Shown: positions 1 through 6,442 of the stretch, in pieces
Position numbering within the stretch: the stretch's first letter is position 1
Layout: each line of letters opens with the position of its first letter
Position numbers and translations under genes: made by a program
Notes under the pieces: generated by a model
Database searches by the model: none
Told to the model about the DNA's origin: nothing
Seen by the model: the letters and a program-made list of their open reading frames with translations, nothing else
Source of the DNA: Streptosporangiaceae bacterium
GTDB lineage: Bacteria > Actinomycetota > Actinomycetes > Streptosporangiales > Streptosporangiaceae
DNA length: 13,273 nucleotides
Assembly (NCBI GenBank): GCA_025934635.1
Contig: JAICWX010000240.1
Coordinates: 1 to 13,273, forward strand
Direction: 5' to 3'

Positions 1-653
1 CGATCGACAACGACCTGGGTGCCACCGACTACACCTTCGGCTTCGACACCGCGGTGAACATCGCCATGGAGGCGATCGACCGGCTGCACACCACGGCCGA
101 GAGCCACCACCGGGCGCTGATCGTCGAGGTCATGGGCCGGCACGCGGGCTGGATCGCACTGCACGCGGGCCTGGCCGGCGGCGCGAACGTGATCTTGATC
201 CCGGAGCGGCCGTTCGACATCGAGCGGGTCTGCGCCTACGTGCAGCACCGGTTCCAGACCCGGTTCGCGCCCATCGTGGTCGTCGCCGAGGGCGCGCACC
301 CGGTGAGCGAGGATCTCGCCACCACCGGCGAGCAGCTCGACTCGTTCGGCCATGTCCGGCTCGGCGGCGTCGGGCAGCTGCTGGCCGATGAGATCGAGAA
401 GCGGACCGGCAAGGAAGCCCGCTGCACGGTCCTCGGCCACATCCAGCGCGGCGGCACGCCCACCGCGTTCGACCGGGTGCTGGCCACCCGGTTCGGCGTG
501 CACGCGGTCCAGGCCGTCCACGACGAGGCGTTCGGCGTCATGGTGGCGCTGCGCGGCACCGACATCGTCCGGGTTCCCCTGGCCGAGGCCACCAGCCAGC
601 TCAAGCTGGTCCCGCCCCAGCGCTACGCCGAAGCCGAAGTCTTCTTCGGCTAG
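1..653 (+). CDS. pfkA: 6-phosphofructokinase, C-terminal part (5' end outside window)
   Basis: This enzyme phosphorylates fructose 6-phosphate to fructose 1,6-bisphosphate in glycolysis, in the cytoplasm. The reading frame is already open at base 3, so the start lies upstream; about 216 residues are visible. The first visible residues, IDNDLGATDYTFGFDTA, are the catalytic TIDND region, whose second Asp is the catalytic base in the family. MGRHAGWIAL (substrate-binding loop), LIPE and GHIQRGGTP follow in the usual order. The C-terminus FFG at the TAG stop is typical of the actinobacterial clade. The residue just before TIDND, which helps separate ATP- from pyrophosphate-dependent enzymes, lies outside the window, so the phosphoryl donor cannot be decided here. 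The next gene is a separate unit about 200 bases downstream. Family assignment is secure; the exact isozyme is not. Confidence 0.95.
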   Translation, partial: IDNDLGATDYTFGFDTAVNIAMEAIDRLHTTAESHHRALIVEVMGRHAGWIALHAGLAGGANVILIPERPFDIERVCAYVQHRFQTRFAPIVVVAEGAHPVSEDLATTGEQLDSFGHVRLGGVGQLLADEIEKRTGKEARCTVLGHIQRGGTPTAFDRVLATRFGVHAVQAVHDEAFGVMVALRGTDIVRVPLAEATSQLKLVPPQRYAEAEVFFG

Positions 654-657
654 TCGG

Positions 658-682
658 CCCCCCGGCTAGCCGGCCCGCCGGC
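658..682 (+). terminator. Possible weak terminator hairpin after pfkA
   Basis: A perfect 12-bp palindrome CCGGCTAGCCGG (662-673) begins 8 bases after the pfkA stop and runs into a GCCGGC-cc-GCCGGC pair (669-682). There is no T-run after it. U-less hairpins can terminate in actinomycetes, but this is weak evidence. Confidence 0.3.
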
Positions 683-762
683 AGCATAGAAGCTGACTAA
701 CGGCACATCGACTCCGAACAGGGTTCCCTCCTCAGCCGGCCGGCAGATCTTGACCTGCCTCA

Positions 763-792
763 TTGCGGACCCCGGATCCATGTGCCTATACT
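763..792 (+). promoter_or_regulatory. Putative promoter of the PadR-type regulator gene
   Basis: TTGCGG (763-768), an 18-base spacer and TATACT (787-792) form a plausible housekeeping-sigma promoter 64 bases upstream of the preferred ATG. The -10 box overlaps the left arm of the first inverted repeat (789-804), as expected for an autorepressed gene. Confidence 0.5.
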
Positions 793-833
793 CGCCTACG
801 AGTACTTCACTACGAATCCTCGTACACGAGGAT
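789..833 (+). promoter_or_regulatory. Two inverted repeats, candidate PadR operators
   Basis: The first repeat is TACTCG-N4-CGAGTA (789-804, perfect 6-bp arms). The second is ATCCTCGT-ac-ACGAGGAT (816-833, perfect 8-bp arms). They share the CTCG/CGAG core and lie between the candidate -10 box and the start codon of a PadR-family regulator. PadR proteins bind such dyads as dimers and usually repress their own operon. That this regulator binds here is inference. Confidence 0.5.
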
Positions 834-856
834 CTGGCTGCGAGGCGGTGAATGCG

Positions 857-1507
857 ATGGCCAAGCGGCGGAAGATCAGCAATCTGCTCGCGCTCTCGCT
901 GCTCACGCTGCTGACCGAACGGCCGATGTACCCGTACGAGATGGCCGCCACCCTGCGGCACCGGGGCAAGGACCAGTCCATCAAGATCAACTGGGGTTCG
1001 CTCTACACCGTCGTGCAGAACCTGGAAAAGCACGGCTTCATCGAGACGGTGGAAGTCGCCCGCGAGGGCAGGCAGCCGGAGCGGACCACCTACCGGATCA
1101 CCGACGCGGGCCGCGCCGAGCTGACGGACTGGCTGCGCGAGCTGATCAGCGAGCCCGAGCGGGAGTACACCAAGTTCGAGGCGGCCCTGGCCGAGTGCGC
1201 CGTGCTGTCCCCCCGGGAGCTGACCGGCCTGCTGCGGCAGCGGCTCGAACACCTCGAGGCGACCACCGCCGAGCACCAGGCCATGCTGGAATCGCTGAAA
1301 AACACCCTGCCCCCGCTCTTCCTGATCGAATCCGAATACCACCTGGCGCTGCGGCGGGCCGAGACCGAATGGGTGCGGGAACTGCTGAAGGACTTCACCG
1401 ACGGCACCTTCCCCGGCCTTAAGGACTGGCAGCACTTCCACGACACCGGGGAGGTCCCGGACGACGTCCTGGCACTGCTGCAGGGAGAGGAGGGTCCCGA
1501 CAGCTAA
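857..1507 (+). CDS. PadR-family transcriptional regulator
   Basis: This is a 216-residue DNA-binding regulator. Residues 1-80 form the PadR winged helix, with YEMAATLRHRG leading into the conserved INWGSLYTVVQNLEKHGFIE recognition-helix region, then a basic wing and YRITDAGRAEL. Residues ~95-180 form the long helical C-terminal dimerisation region of the larger PadR subfamily (Vir_act_alpha_C type). I chose ATG 857 because GAGGCGG (842-848) sits 8 bases upstream and because the open frame before it (from 782) has A/T-rich third positions unlike the gene. Palindromes lie just upstream and a hairpin follows the stop. The gene precedes an ABC exporter pair in the same direction, the usual arrangement for a PadR repressor that responds to the exporter's substrate. 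The ligand is unknown. Confidence 0.93.
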   Translation: MAKRRKISNLLALSLLTLLTERPMYPYEMAATLRHRGKDQSIKINWGSLYTVVQNLEKHGFIETVEVAREGRQPERTTYRITDAGRAELTDWLRELISEPEREYTKFEAALAECAVLSPRELTGLLRQRLEHLEATTAEHQAMLESLKNTLPPLFLIESEYHLALRRAETEWVRELLKDFTDGTFPGLKDWQHFHDTGEVPDDVLALLQGEEGPDS

Positions 1508-1516
1508 CACGAAAAA

Positions 1517-1559
1517 CGACCCCGGCCTGGTGCGGCAAACACCAGCGGCCGGGGCCGTC
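1517..1559 (+). terminator. Hairpin terminator after the padR-type gene
   Basis: CCCCGGCC (1520-1527) pairs with GGCCGGGG (1547-1554), and the inner TGGTG (1528-1532) pairs with CACCA (1540-1544) around a 7-base loop, with a 2-base bulge. It begins 12 bases after the stop codon. There is no T-run on the plus strand; an A5 run on the 5' side would give a U5 tail only to minus-strand transcription. It likely separates the regulator from the exporter operon, or reduces read-through into it. Confidence 0.65.
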
Positions 1560-1574
1560 AACCTCATTCGATCC

Positions 1575-1611
1575 CGCGTACGCGAAACCCTGAGGTCCCA
1601 CCGTCTACAGT
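1575..1611 (+). promoter_or_regulatory. Possible exporter promoter/operator
   Basis: A perfect palindrome CGCGTACGCG (1575-1584) lies upstream of a TACAGT -10-like hexamer (1606-1611), itself within CTACAGTAG. No good -35 is visible at 17-18 bases, so an activator or another sigma factor may be used, or the exporter genes may be read from the regulator's promoter. Weak evidence. Confidence 0.3.
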
Positions 1612-1659
1612 AGCCGGGTTTCTCCTCGCGGGGCTGGACTGGATCGCAAGGAGAAACCA

Positions 1660-2733
1660 GTGAGCATGACCGACTGCGCCATCGAGGCGCGTCAGCTCGT
1701 CAAGACCTACGCCGTGCGCGGGAAGAAGCAAGGCATCCGGGCGCTGGACGGGCTGGATATCAGCGTTCCCCGCGGCATGATCTACGGCCTGCTCGGACGG
1801 AACGGGGCAGGCAAGAGCACCGCTGTCAAGATCCTCACGTCGCTGGCCCGGCCCGACGCGGGCACGGCGCGCGTCGATGGCATCGACGTGATCGCCCGCC
1901 CGGGCCAGGTCCGGCACGTGATCGGGGTCGTCGCCCAGCGGTCAGGGGCCGACCCCACCGCCACCGGCCGGGAGAACCTGATCCTGCAGGGCCGGCTGTA
2001 CGGGCTGCGCGGCCCGGCCGTGCGGGCCCGCGCCGAGGAGCTGCTCGCGCACTTCGGGCTGACCGAGGCGGCCGGGCGGCTGGTCAAGACGTACTCCGGC
2101 GGCATGCAGCGCCGCCTGGACGTGGCGCTCGGCCTGATGCACCGGCCCGCGGTGCTGTTCCTCGACGAGCCCACCACCGGCCTGGACCCGGAGTCCCGGG
2201 CGGCCCTGTGGGCCGAGATCGCGCGGCTGGCGGCCGGCGAGGGGATGACCGTGCTGCTGACCACGCACTACCTGGAGGAAGCGGACCGGCTGGCCGGCCG
2301 GCTGGCCATCGTGGACCGCGGCCGGGTCGTCACCTCGGGCACGCCTGACGGACTCAAGGGCGAGCTGCGCGGCGACGCCGTGCACGTCGAGCTGCCCTTC
2401 GATGCCGGGGCCGGCGCCGGCGCCGAGGCCAGCGCCGCCCTGGTCCGGCGCGCGCTGGCGGCCCTGCCCGCGGTGCGGGACGTGCTCATCGCCGGCCGTG
2501 ACGTCTCCGCCCGCAGCGACGACGGCGCGGCCGCCGTCCCGGTCGTGCTGGCCGCGCTGCAGCGGGCGGGCGTCAATGCCGCCTCGGTGGCGGTGGCCCG
2601 GCCCTCGCTTGACGACGTGTACCTGCGGCACACCGGGCGCCGCTACAGCGAGTCGGGGACCCCCGGCCGCGACGGCCGCGACGGCCGCGACGACCACGAT
2701 GACCAGCTCGAAACCGCCGGGGTGAGCAAGTGA
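1660..2733 (+). CDS. ABC transporter ATPase, daunorubicin-resistance (DrrA) type
   Basis: This is the cytoplasmic nucleotide-binding subunit (357 aa) of an ABC-2 exporter; ATP hydrolysis drives efflux through the next gene's permease. Visible motifs: Walker A GRNGAGKST (residues 46-54), Q-loop Q93, signature SGGMQ (146-150), Walker B LFLDEP (166-171) with catalytic E170, and switch His203 in TTHYLEEADR. The C-terminal regulatory domain ends in PSLDDVYLRHTGR, diagnostic of the DrrA family. Start GTG 1660 has AAGGAG (1648-1653) 6 bases upstream; ATG 1666 is less well spaced. Oddities: Arg replaces the usual Pro in the Walker A loop, and the tail is a charged low-complexity stretch coded by three perfect 9-bp repeats. 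The TGA overlaps the permease start, so the two are translationally coupled. The substrate (drug, lipid or metabolite) cannot be read from sequence. Confidence 0.95.
   Translation: MSMTDCAIEARQLVKTYAVRGKKQGIRALDGLDISVPRGMIYGLLGRNGAGKSTAVKILTSLARPDAGTARVDGIDVIARPGQVRHVIGVVAQRSGADPTATGRENLILQGRLYGLRGPAVRARAEELLAHFGLTEAAGRLVKTYSGGMQRRLDVALGLMHRPAVLFLDEPTTGLDPESRAALWAEIARLAAGEGMTVLLTTHYLEEADRLAGRLAIVDRGRVVTSGTPDGLKGELRGDAVHVELPFDAGAGAGAEASAALVRRALAALPAVRDVLIAGRDVSARSDDGAAAVPVVLAALQRAGVNAASVAVARPSLDDVYLRHTGRRYSESGTPGRDGRDGRDDHDDQLETAGVSK
2665..2691 (+). repeat. Three perfect copies of 9-bp GGCCGCGAC
   Basis: Copies at 2665-2673, 2674-2682 and 2683-2691 encode Gly-Arg-Asp repeats in the extreme C-terminus of the ABC ATPase, followed by Asp/His-rich codons. 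They probably arose by slippage and extend the protein beyond the conserved DrrA end. Confidence 0.9.
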
Positions 2734-3584
2734 TGACGACCATGCAGATCGACTCGGTTCCGTCCGCCCCCGGACGCTCCCCGGCGGCGCCGAACACGGT
2801 GCCGCTGCGCACCGCCCTGGCCCACACCTGGTACCTGACCGGCCGGAAGATGCACGCCCTGGTCCGGCAGCCGTGGGTGCTGGCGTTCAGCGTGGTGCAG
2901 CCGGTGATCTGGCTGTTCCTGTTCGGCCAACTGTTCCGCCGGGTCATCGACATCCCGGGCTTCGCCTACCACGGCAGCTACCTGGACTACCTGGTGCCCG
3001 GGCTGATCGCGATGAACGCCATGTCCAACAACATGTGGGCCGGCATGGCGATGATCGAGGAGATCGAGCGCGGCACGCTGAACCGCTTCCTGGCCGCCCC
3101 GGCCAGCCGGATCGCGATCATGAACGCGTCCGTGGTGGAGCAGGCGGTCAGCACGGCCGTGCAGTCGCTGATCATCGTCGGGCTCGGCCTGGCCGGCGGG
3201 GCCCGTTACCACGGCGGCGTCGCCGGGGTGGCGGTCATGGTCGCGGCGTCGATCCTGGTCGGGGTGGTGTTCGGGGCCCTGTCCAACGCGGTCGGCATGA
3301 CGCTGCGCAGCCGCGAGGCGATCATCGGCGTGTACACGTTCTTCATGCTGCCGCTGATGTTCTTGTCCTCGGCGTTCATCCAGACCAGCCTCATGCCGGG
3401 CTGGATGCAGGCCATCGCGTCGCGCAACCCGCTCAACTGGGTGGTGCAGATCGGCCGCAGCGCGGTCTCCGCTGATCCCGGCTGGGCCGGGATCGGGGTG
3501 CGCTGCGGCGGCCTGCTGGTGCTCGCGGTGGCCTGCGTGGCCGTGTCCGTGGCGACGTTCCGCTCCTACCAGAAGAACGTCTGA
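2733..3584 (+). CDS. ABC-2 type permease, DrrB-like
   Basis: This is the membrane subunit (283 aa) that forms the export channel with the preceding ATPase. After a ~45-residue cytoplasmic N-terminus there are about six membrane spans. The first begins around VLAFSVVQPVIWLFLFGQLF, where QPVIWLFLFG is the typical ABC-2 motif. The cytoplasmic loop IEEIERGTLNRFLAAPASR is the family's coupling-helix region, and NPLNWVVQIGR precedes the last span. ATG 2733 overlaps the upstream TGA (2731-2733); GTG 2730 and ATG 2742 are in the same frame and possible, and no strong ribosome-binding site decides between them. The tight overlap supports one exporter operon, probably repressed by the adjacent PadR-type regulator. 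Confidence 0.94.
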   Translation: MTTMQIDSVPSAPGRSPAAPNTVPLRTALAHTWYLTGRKMHALVRQPWVLAFSVVQPVIWLFLFGQLFRRVIDIPGFAYHGSYLDYLVPGLIAMNAMSNNMWAGMAMIEEIERGTLNRFLAAPASRIAIMNASVVEQAVSTAVQSLIIVGLGLAGGARYHGGVAGVAVMVAASILVGVVFGALSNAVGMTLRSREAIIGVYTFFMLPLMFLSSAFIQTSLMPGWMQAIASRNPLNWVVQIGRSAVSADPGWAGIGVRCGGLLVLAVACVAVSVATFRSYQKNV

Positions 3585-3591
3585 GGGCCCG

Positions 3592-3637
3592 GGCCGGAAC
3601 GGCGGGTACCACGGGGCGCCCGCCGTTCCGGCCTTCT
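3592..3637 (+). terminator. Strong bidirectional terminator between convergent exporter genes
   Basis: A perfect 15-bp stem (3592-3606 with 3619-3633) encloses a 12-base loop and is followed by TTCT. It begins 8 bases after the permease stop and ends 24 bases before the stop of the convergent MFS gene, so it can serve both. Confidence 0.88.
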
Positions 3638-3656
3638 GCCCGCGAAAGCCCGGGGT

Positions 3657-4985
3657 CTACGAGGCCCGCAGGGGCACGGCCTCGAGCGCCTCGGTCACTT
3701 CCTCCGGCGTGGGCGGTGCCTGCGCCTCGCTGTAGCGCATGGTGCGGATGTCGCGCGGGATCAGCGCCAGCGCGGACGCGATGACGATGAGCGCGGCCGC
3801 CCCGTACTGCGCGCGGCTGGTCCCGATCGCGGTGCCGAGCGGACCCGCGATCAGCGCCCCGATCGGCATCACGATGACCGAGCCGAGGACGTCGTACGAC
3901 GAGACCCGGGCCAGCTTGTCCGGCGGGATGTTCCGCGTCATCGCGACCGTCCACTGCACCATCATCATCTCGACGAAGACGCCGAGGCCGAACGACGCGG
4001 CGCACACCGCGGGCAGCGGCAGCACCATCGCCAGCGACAGCGGGGAGATGGCGATCGCGCCCCCGGTGACCACGACGAACAGCATCGGCCGCCGGGGCGT
4101 GAAGCGCAGCGCGGCCATCCCGCCCGCGATCAGGCCGAACGCGTCCGCCGCGGTGATCGCGCCCCAGGCGGCCGGGCCGCCCAGGTGCTCCCGCGCCACC
4201 ACCGGGCCGAGTACGGAGAACGCCCCGTACCAGGCCATCATCACCACGCTGAACTGGGCCACGATCACCCACAGCCAGGTGTGGGACCGGAACTCTGACC
4301 AGCCCTCGCGCAGCTCGGCGATCATGCTCCGGGCCCGCGCGGTACTAGCTGACCCCGTGCTGCCCGGCGCCGTGCCGACAAGCACGGGACCCGTGGCCCG
4401 GATGGCCAGCAGCATCGGGACGGTGGCCACCATGCCCGCCCCGCACAGCACCAGGGCCCAGCCCGGCCCGGCCGCCGCCACCAGCAGGCCGGCCGCGGCC
4501 GCGCCCGCCATCTGGCCGGTGTTCATCACCAGCCGGCTGAGCGCGCTCGCCTCCTGCAGCAGGCTGTCGGGGACGATGCGGGGGAGAAGGGCCTGCGAGG
4601 CCGGGTAGAAGAGCGCGACCCCGGTCCCGGTGACCGCTTCGAGACCGAGCATCGCCCACAACGGCGGGTTGCCGGCCAGTGCCAGGATGCCGAAGGTGCC
4701 CTCGCCCAGGGCCATCAGCACGTTGGCCGCCACGATGACCCGCTGCGCCCGGAACCGGTCGGCGGCGACGCCGCCGATGAGCACGAACACCAGCGACGGC
4801 GCGATCTGGGCGGCAAGCACGTAGGACAGGTCGGTGGCGGAATTGGTCGCCTTGAGAACGGCGAAGGAGACGCCGACGAGCGAGAAGCCCACCGACGCGG
4901 GCGCGATCAGCCGGTCCGCGAGCAGGAAGCGGAAATCCCGGATCCCGAGCACGGGGAACCGGCGGGTGAGCCTGCCCCGTGACAT
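3657..4985 (-). CDS. MFS transporter, drug/siderophore exporter type
   Basis: This is a 442-residue secondary transporter with about twelve hydrophobic spans, of the MFS_3/EntS-like branch usually annotated as drug or siderophore efflux. The conserved motif A appears after span 2 as GGVAADRFRAQR (residues 71-82). The N-terminal RDFRFLLADRLIAPASVGFS is typical of this branch. A polar central loop (~residues 205-225, Ser/Thr/Ala-rich) separates the halves. Start ATG 4985 has AAAGGA 8 bases upstream. A promoter is visible at 5037-5066, giving a leader of ~45 bases, so the gene looks monocistronic. It converges on the ABC exporter across a shared terminator. The substrate is unknown; nearby genes do not identify it. 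Confidence 0.92.
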   Translation of the reverse strand: MSRGRLTRRFPVLGIRDFRFLLADRLIAPASVGFSLVGVSFAVLKATNSATDLSYVLAAQIAPSLVFVLIGGVAADRFRAQRVIVAANVLMALGEGTFGILALAGNPPLWAMLGLEAVTGTGVALFYPASQALLPRIVPDSLLQEASALSRLVMNTGQMAGAAAAGLLVAAAGPGWALVLCGAGMVATVPMLLAIRATGPVLVGTAPGSTGSASTARARSMIAELREGWSEFRSHTWLWVIVAQFSVVMMAWYGAFSVLGPVVAREHLGGPAAWGAITAADAFGLIAGGMAALRFTPRRPMLFVVVTGGAIAISPLSLAMVLPLPAVCAASFGLGVFVEMMMVQWTVAMTRNIPPDKLARVSSYDVLGSVIVMPIGALIAGPLGTAIGTSRAQYGAAALIVIASALALIPRDIRTMRYSEAQAPPTPEEVTEALEAVPLRAS

Positions 4986-5036
4986 CGGACCTGTCCTTTC
5001 CGGTTGACGCGGCCTTCCTGCCGGTCATCTGGCCCG

Positions 5037-5066
5037 ACGCTAGCCAGCCGTGCCGCGTGCTGGCAA
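5037..5066 (-). promoter_or_regulatory. Putative MFS gene promoter, TTGCCA-N18-TAGCGT
   Basis: Reading leftwards, TTGCCA (5066-5061), 18 bases and TAGCGT (5042-5037) form a plausible promoter with its start site near 5030. The same -10 hexamer and spacing occur before the methyltransferase gene. Confidence 0.5.
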
Positions 5067-5105
5067 ACAGTTTTAACCAGGAAGGACGCCGGAAACTTCC
5101 CCCAA

Positions 5106-5146
5106 GCCGGCCAGCACCGTGCCGGCCAGCACCGTGCCGGTCAGCA
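5106..5146. repeat. 15-bp direct repeat, two perfect copies plus a degenerate third
   Basis: GCCGGCCAGCACCGT occurs at 5106-5120 and 5121-5135, and GCCGGTCAGCA (5136-5146) continues it with one mismatch. The third copy contains the stop codon of the DUF4262 gene (5141-5143, minus strand). The repeats occupy the short gap between that gene and the MFS promoter; no function is evident. Confidence 0.8.
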
Positions 5147-5728
5147 GAGCTGGTCGATCCGGGTCCAGACGCTGGGCGGGTTGTCGTCCCGCGGCAGCCA
5201 CAGCAGCGGCTGCCTGCCGTCGTACTTGAACTGGAACCCGGCGTCACCGGGATAGCGGTCCCGCCGGTCCGGCCACACCACCTGCAGGTACGGCGGCCTG
5301 ACGTACCCGTGGTACCGGTCCGAGACCGCGAACATGCTGGTCATCCGCCAGCTTTCGTGCACCGGCCGGATGGTGAGCGAGCACGGGCAGATGCCGTCGA
5401 CCTGGTCTCCGGCCTCAATCACCGCGCCGCTGGCGATGCGCTCGCCGATCGAGTTCAAGATGACCGTCATGTGCTCGACCGGCAGGCCGAACATGGTCAG
5501 CTCGGGGCCCTGGTAGCTGAGCCACAGACCCACGGTGTACGCCCAGGGCGGCGCGACCTCGTCGCCCAGGACGGCGGAGACCGACCAGCCGACGGTACGG
5601 ATGTCGTCGGCGACGGCCTGCATGCATGCATCCGGGTCCAGATCGGCGCCCCCGGACAGCGCCTCGCATTCCGCGCACCCGCACCGCTCATCAGGCGGCT
5701 CGGCGCGGCGTCTGCGTGGTGGGTTCAT
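5141..5728 (-). CDS. DUF4262 domain protein
   Basis: This is a 195-residue soluble protein of a family without an established function. It matches the DUF4262 pattern: GWSVSAVLGDEVAPPWAYTVGL, then PELTMFGLP, then the late LQVVWPDRRDRYPGDAGF. An N-terminal CGCAECEA cysteine pair precedes the domain. I prefer ATG 5728. The frame is open to ATG 5758, but the extra ten codons have A/T-rich third positions, and TAATGT lies 7 bases before ATG 5728, as expected for a leaderless message. ATG 5758 has only AGGGAAAG at 11 bases. The gene lies downstream of the CGNR regulator gene in the same direction and may be co-transcribed with it. There is no membrane span or signal peptide. Confidence 0.85.
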   Translation of the reverse strand: MNPPRRRRAEPPDERCGCAECEALSGGADLDPDACMQAVADDIRTVGWSVSAVLGDEVAPPWAYTVGLWLSYQGPELTMFGLPVEHMTVILNSIGERIASGAVIEAGDQVDGICPCSLTIRPVHESWRMTSMFAVSDRYHGYVRPPYLQVVWPDRRDRYPGDAGFQFKYDGRQPLLWLPRDDNPPSVWTRIDQLC

Positions 5729-5798
5729 GGATGACACATTACGAGGGGGGTACGACATTTTCGGGTCGGCTTTCCCTGGTCGTACTGGTCCGCGAAAT

Positions 5799-6362
5799 TT
5801 AGGTCAGGCGTGCGCGGAACGCGGCGGTCTTGACCCGGTTCTGGCAGGAGGTCGAGCAGTACCGGCGGGTGCCGTTGCGCGAGGTATCGACGTAGACCCG
5901 GTCGCACCGCGGCGCGGTGCAGACGCCGAGCCGGTCGTACAGCTCCCCGCCGAGCACCACCGCGAGGCCGGTGCCGCAGCCCGCGGCCCAGCCGTTCGGC
6001 AGCGTGCCGTCGGCGGAGTGGAAGTGCAGGTGCCAGGGCTCGCCGTCGTGCCGCTCGAGTTCCGGCCGGGCCCCGGTCCGGACGAGCAGCGCGTTGACCT
6101 GGCGGGCCGCGTCGTCCACGGCGCCGGCGGCGACGGCCTCGAAGACGCCGCGCAGTTCCGCCGCCACGAAGCACAGCTCGGCGGCCTCCTCCCCGGTCGC
6201 CTCGCGCGCGCCGGCCCCGCGCAGGACGGCGCCGACCGCGGCGGTGCGCTCGTCGTCCTCGGGCGGGACGTACCGGCGCCCCCGGTCCTCGCCGGGGGTG
6301 AGCAGGTTCACCAGCTCCGCGGCCACCCGGATCACGATGTCCATGTGACTGTTGAAATTCAC
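5799..6362 (-). CDS. CGNR zinc-finger transcriptional regulator (ABATE domain)
   Basis: This is a 187-residue putative regulator. The N-terminal two thirds correspond to the ABATE domain (NFNSHMDIVIRVAAELVNLL at the start; WHLHFH near residues 110-115). The C-terminal zinc finger has Cys148, Cys153, Cys169 and Cys173 in the CTAPRC...YCSTSC arrangement, followed by QNR where the family name motif reads GNR. Members are believed to bind DNA, but few are characterised. I chose GTG 6362 because codons upstream of it (to TTG 6404) have poor G/C at third positions and homologues commonly begin near VNFNSHMD. No well-spaced ribosome-binding site is seen (GGAGGGGG is 13 bases away). It is divergent from the methyltransferase gene; their shared upstream DNA carries an imperfect inverted repeat, a candidate target for this regulator. 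Confidence 0.88.
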   Translation of the reverse strand: MNFNSHMDIVIRVAAELVNLLTPGEDRGRRYVPPEDDERTAAVGAVLRGAGAREATGEEAAELCFVAAELRGVFEAVAAGAVDDAARQVNALLVRTGARPELERHDGEPWHLHFHSADGTLPNGWAAGCGTGLAVVLGGELYDRLGVCTAPRCDRVYVDTSRNGTRRYCSTSCQNRVKTAAFRARLT

Positions 6363-6392
6363 TTGACCAGTTACACCCCCTCCGCTTAGCGT
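6363..6392 (+). promoter_or_regulatory. Putative methyltransferase promoter, TTGACC-N18-TAGCGT
   Basis: TTGACC (6363-6368), 18 bases and TAGCGT (6387-6392) would start transcription near 6399, giving a leader of ~44 bases with AGGGAG before GTG 6443. The architecture matches the MFS promoter at 5037-5066. Confidence 0.5.
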
Positions 6393-6404
6393 GGTGACTG
6401 TCAA
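6363..6404. promoter_or_regulatory. Imperfect inverted repeat between divergent genes, candidate operator
   Basis: TTGACCAGTTACACC (6363-6377) faces GGTGACTGTCAA (6393-6404), whose complement reads TTGACAGTCACC. A further CCAGTAAC (6416-6423) resembles CCAGTTAC (6367-6374). The left arm contains the candidate methyltransferase -35 box and abuts the CGNR start codon, so a protein bound here could affect both genes. Confidence 0.4.
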
Positions 6405-6442
6405 AGTTATCTTAGCCAGTAACTAGTCGCCAGGGAGTCAGC

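Noticed and set aside
750..755. TTGACC as the -35 box of the PadR gene
   Set aside because: The spacing to the TATACT -10 box is 31 bases; TTGCGG at 763-768 gives 18.
3739..4608. Plus-strand frame of 289 aa opposite the MFS gene
   Set aside because: It is the antisense of a clear 12-span transporter; its composition is typical of a high-GC shadow frame.
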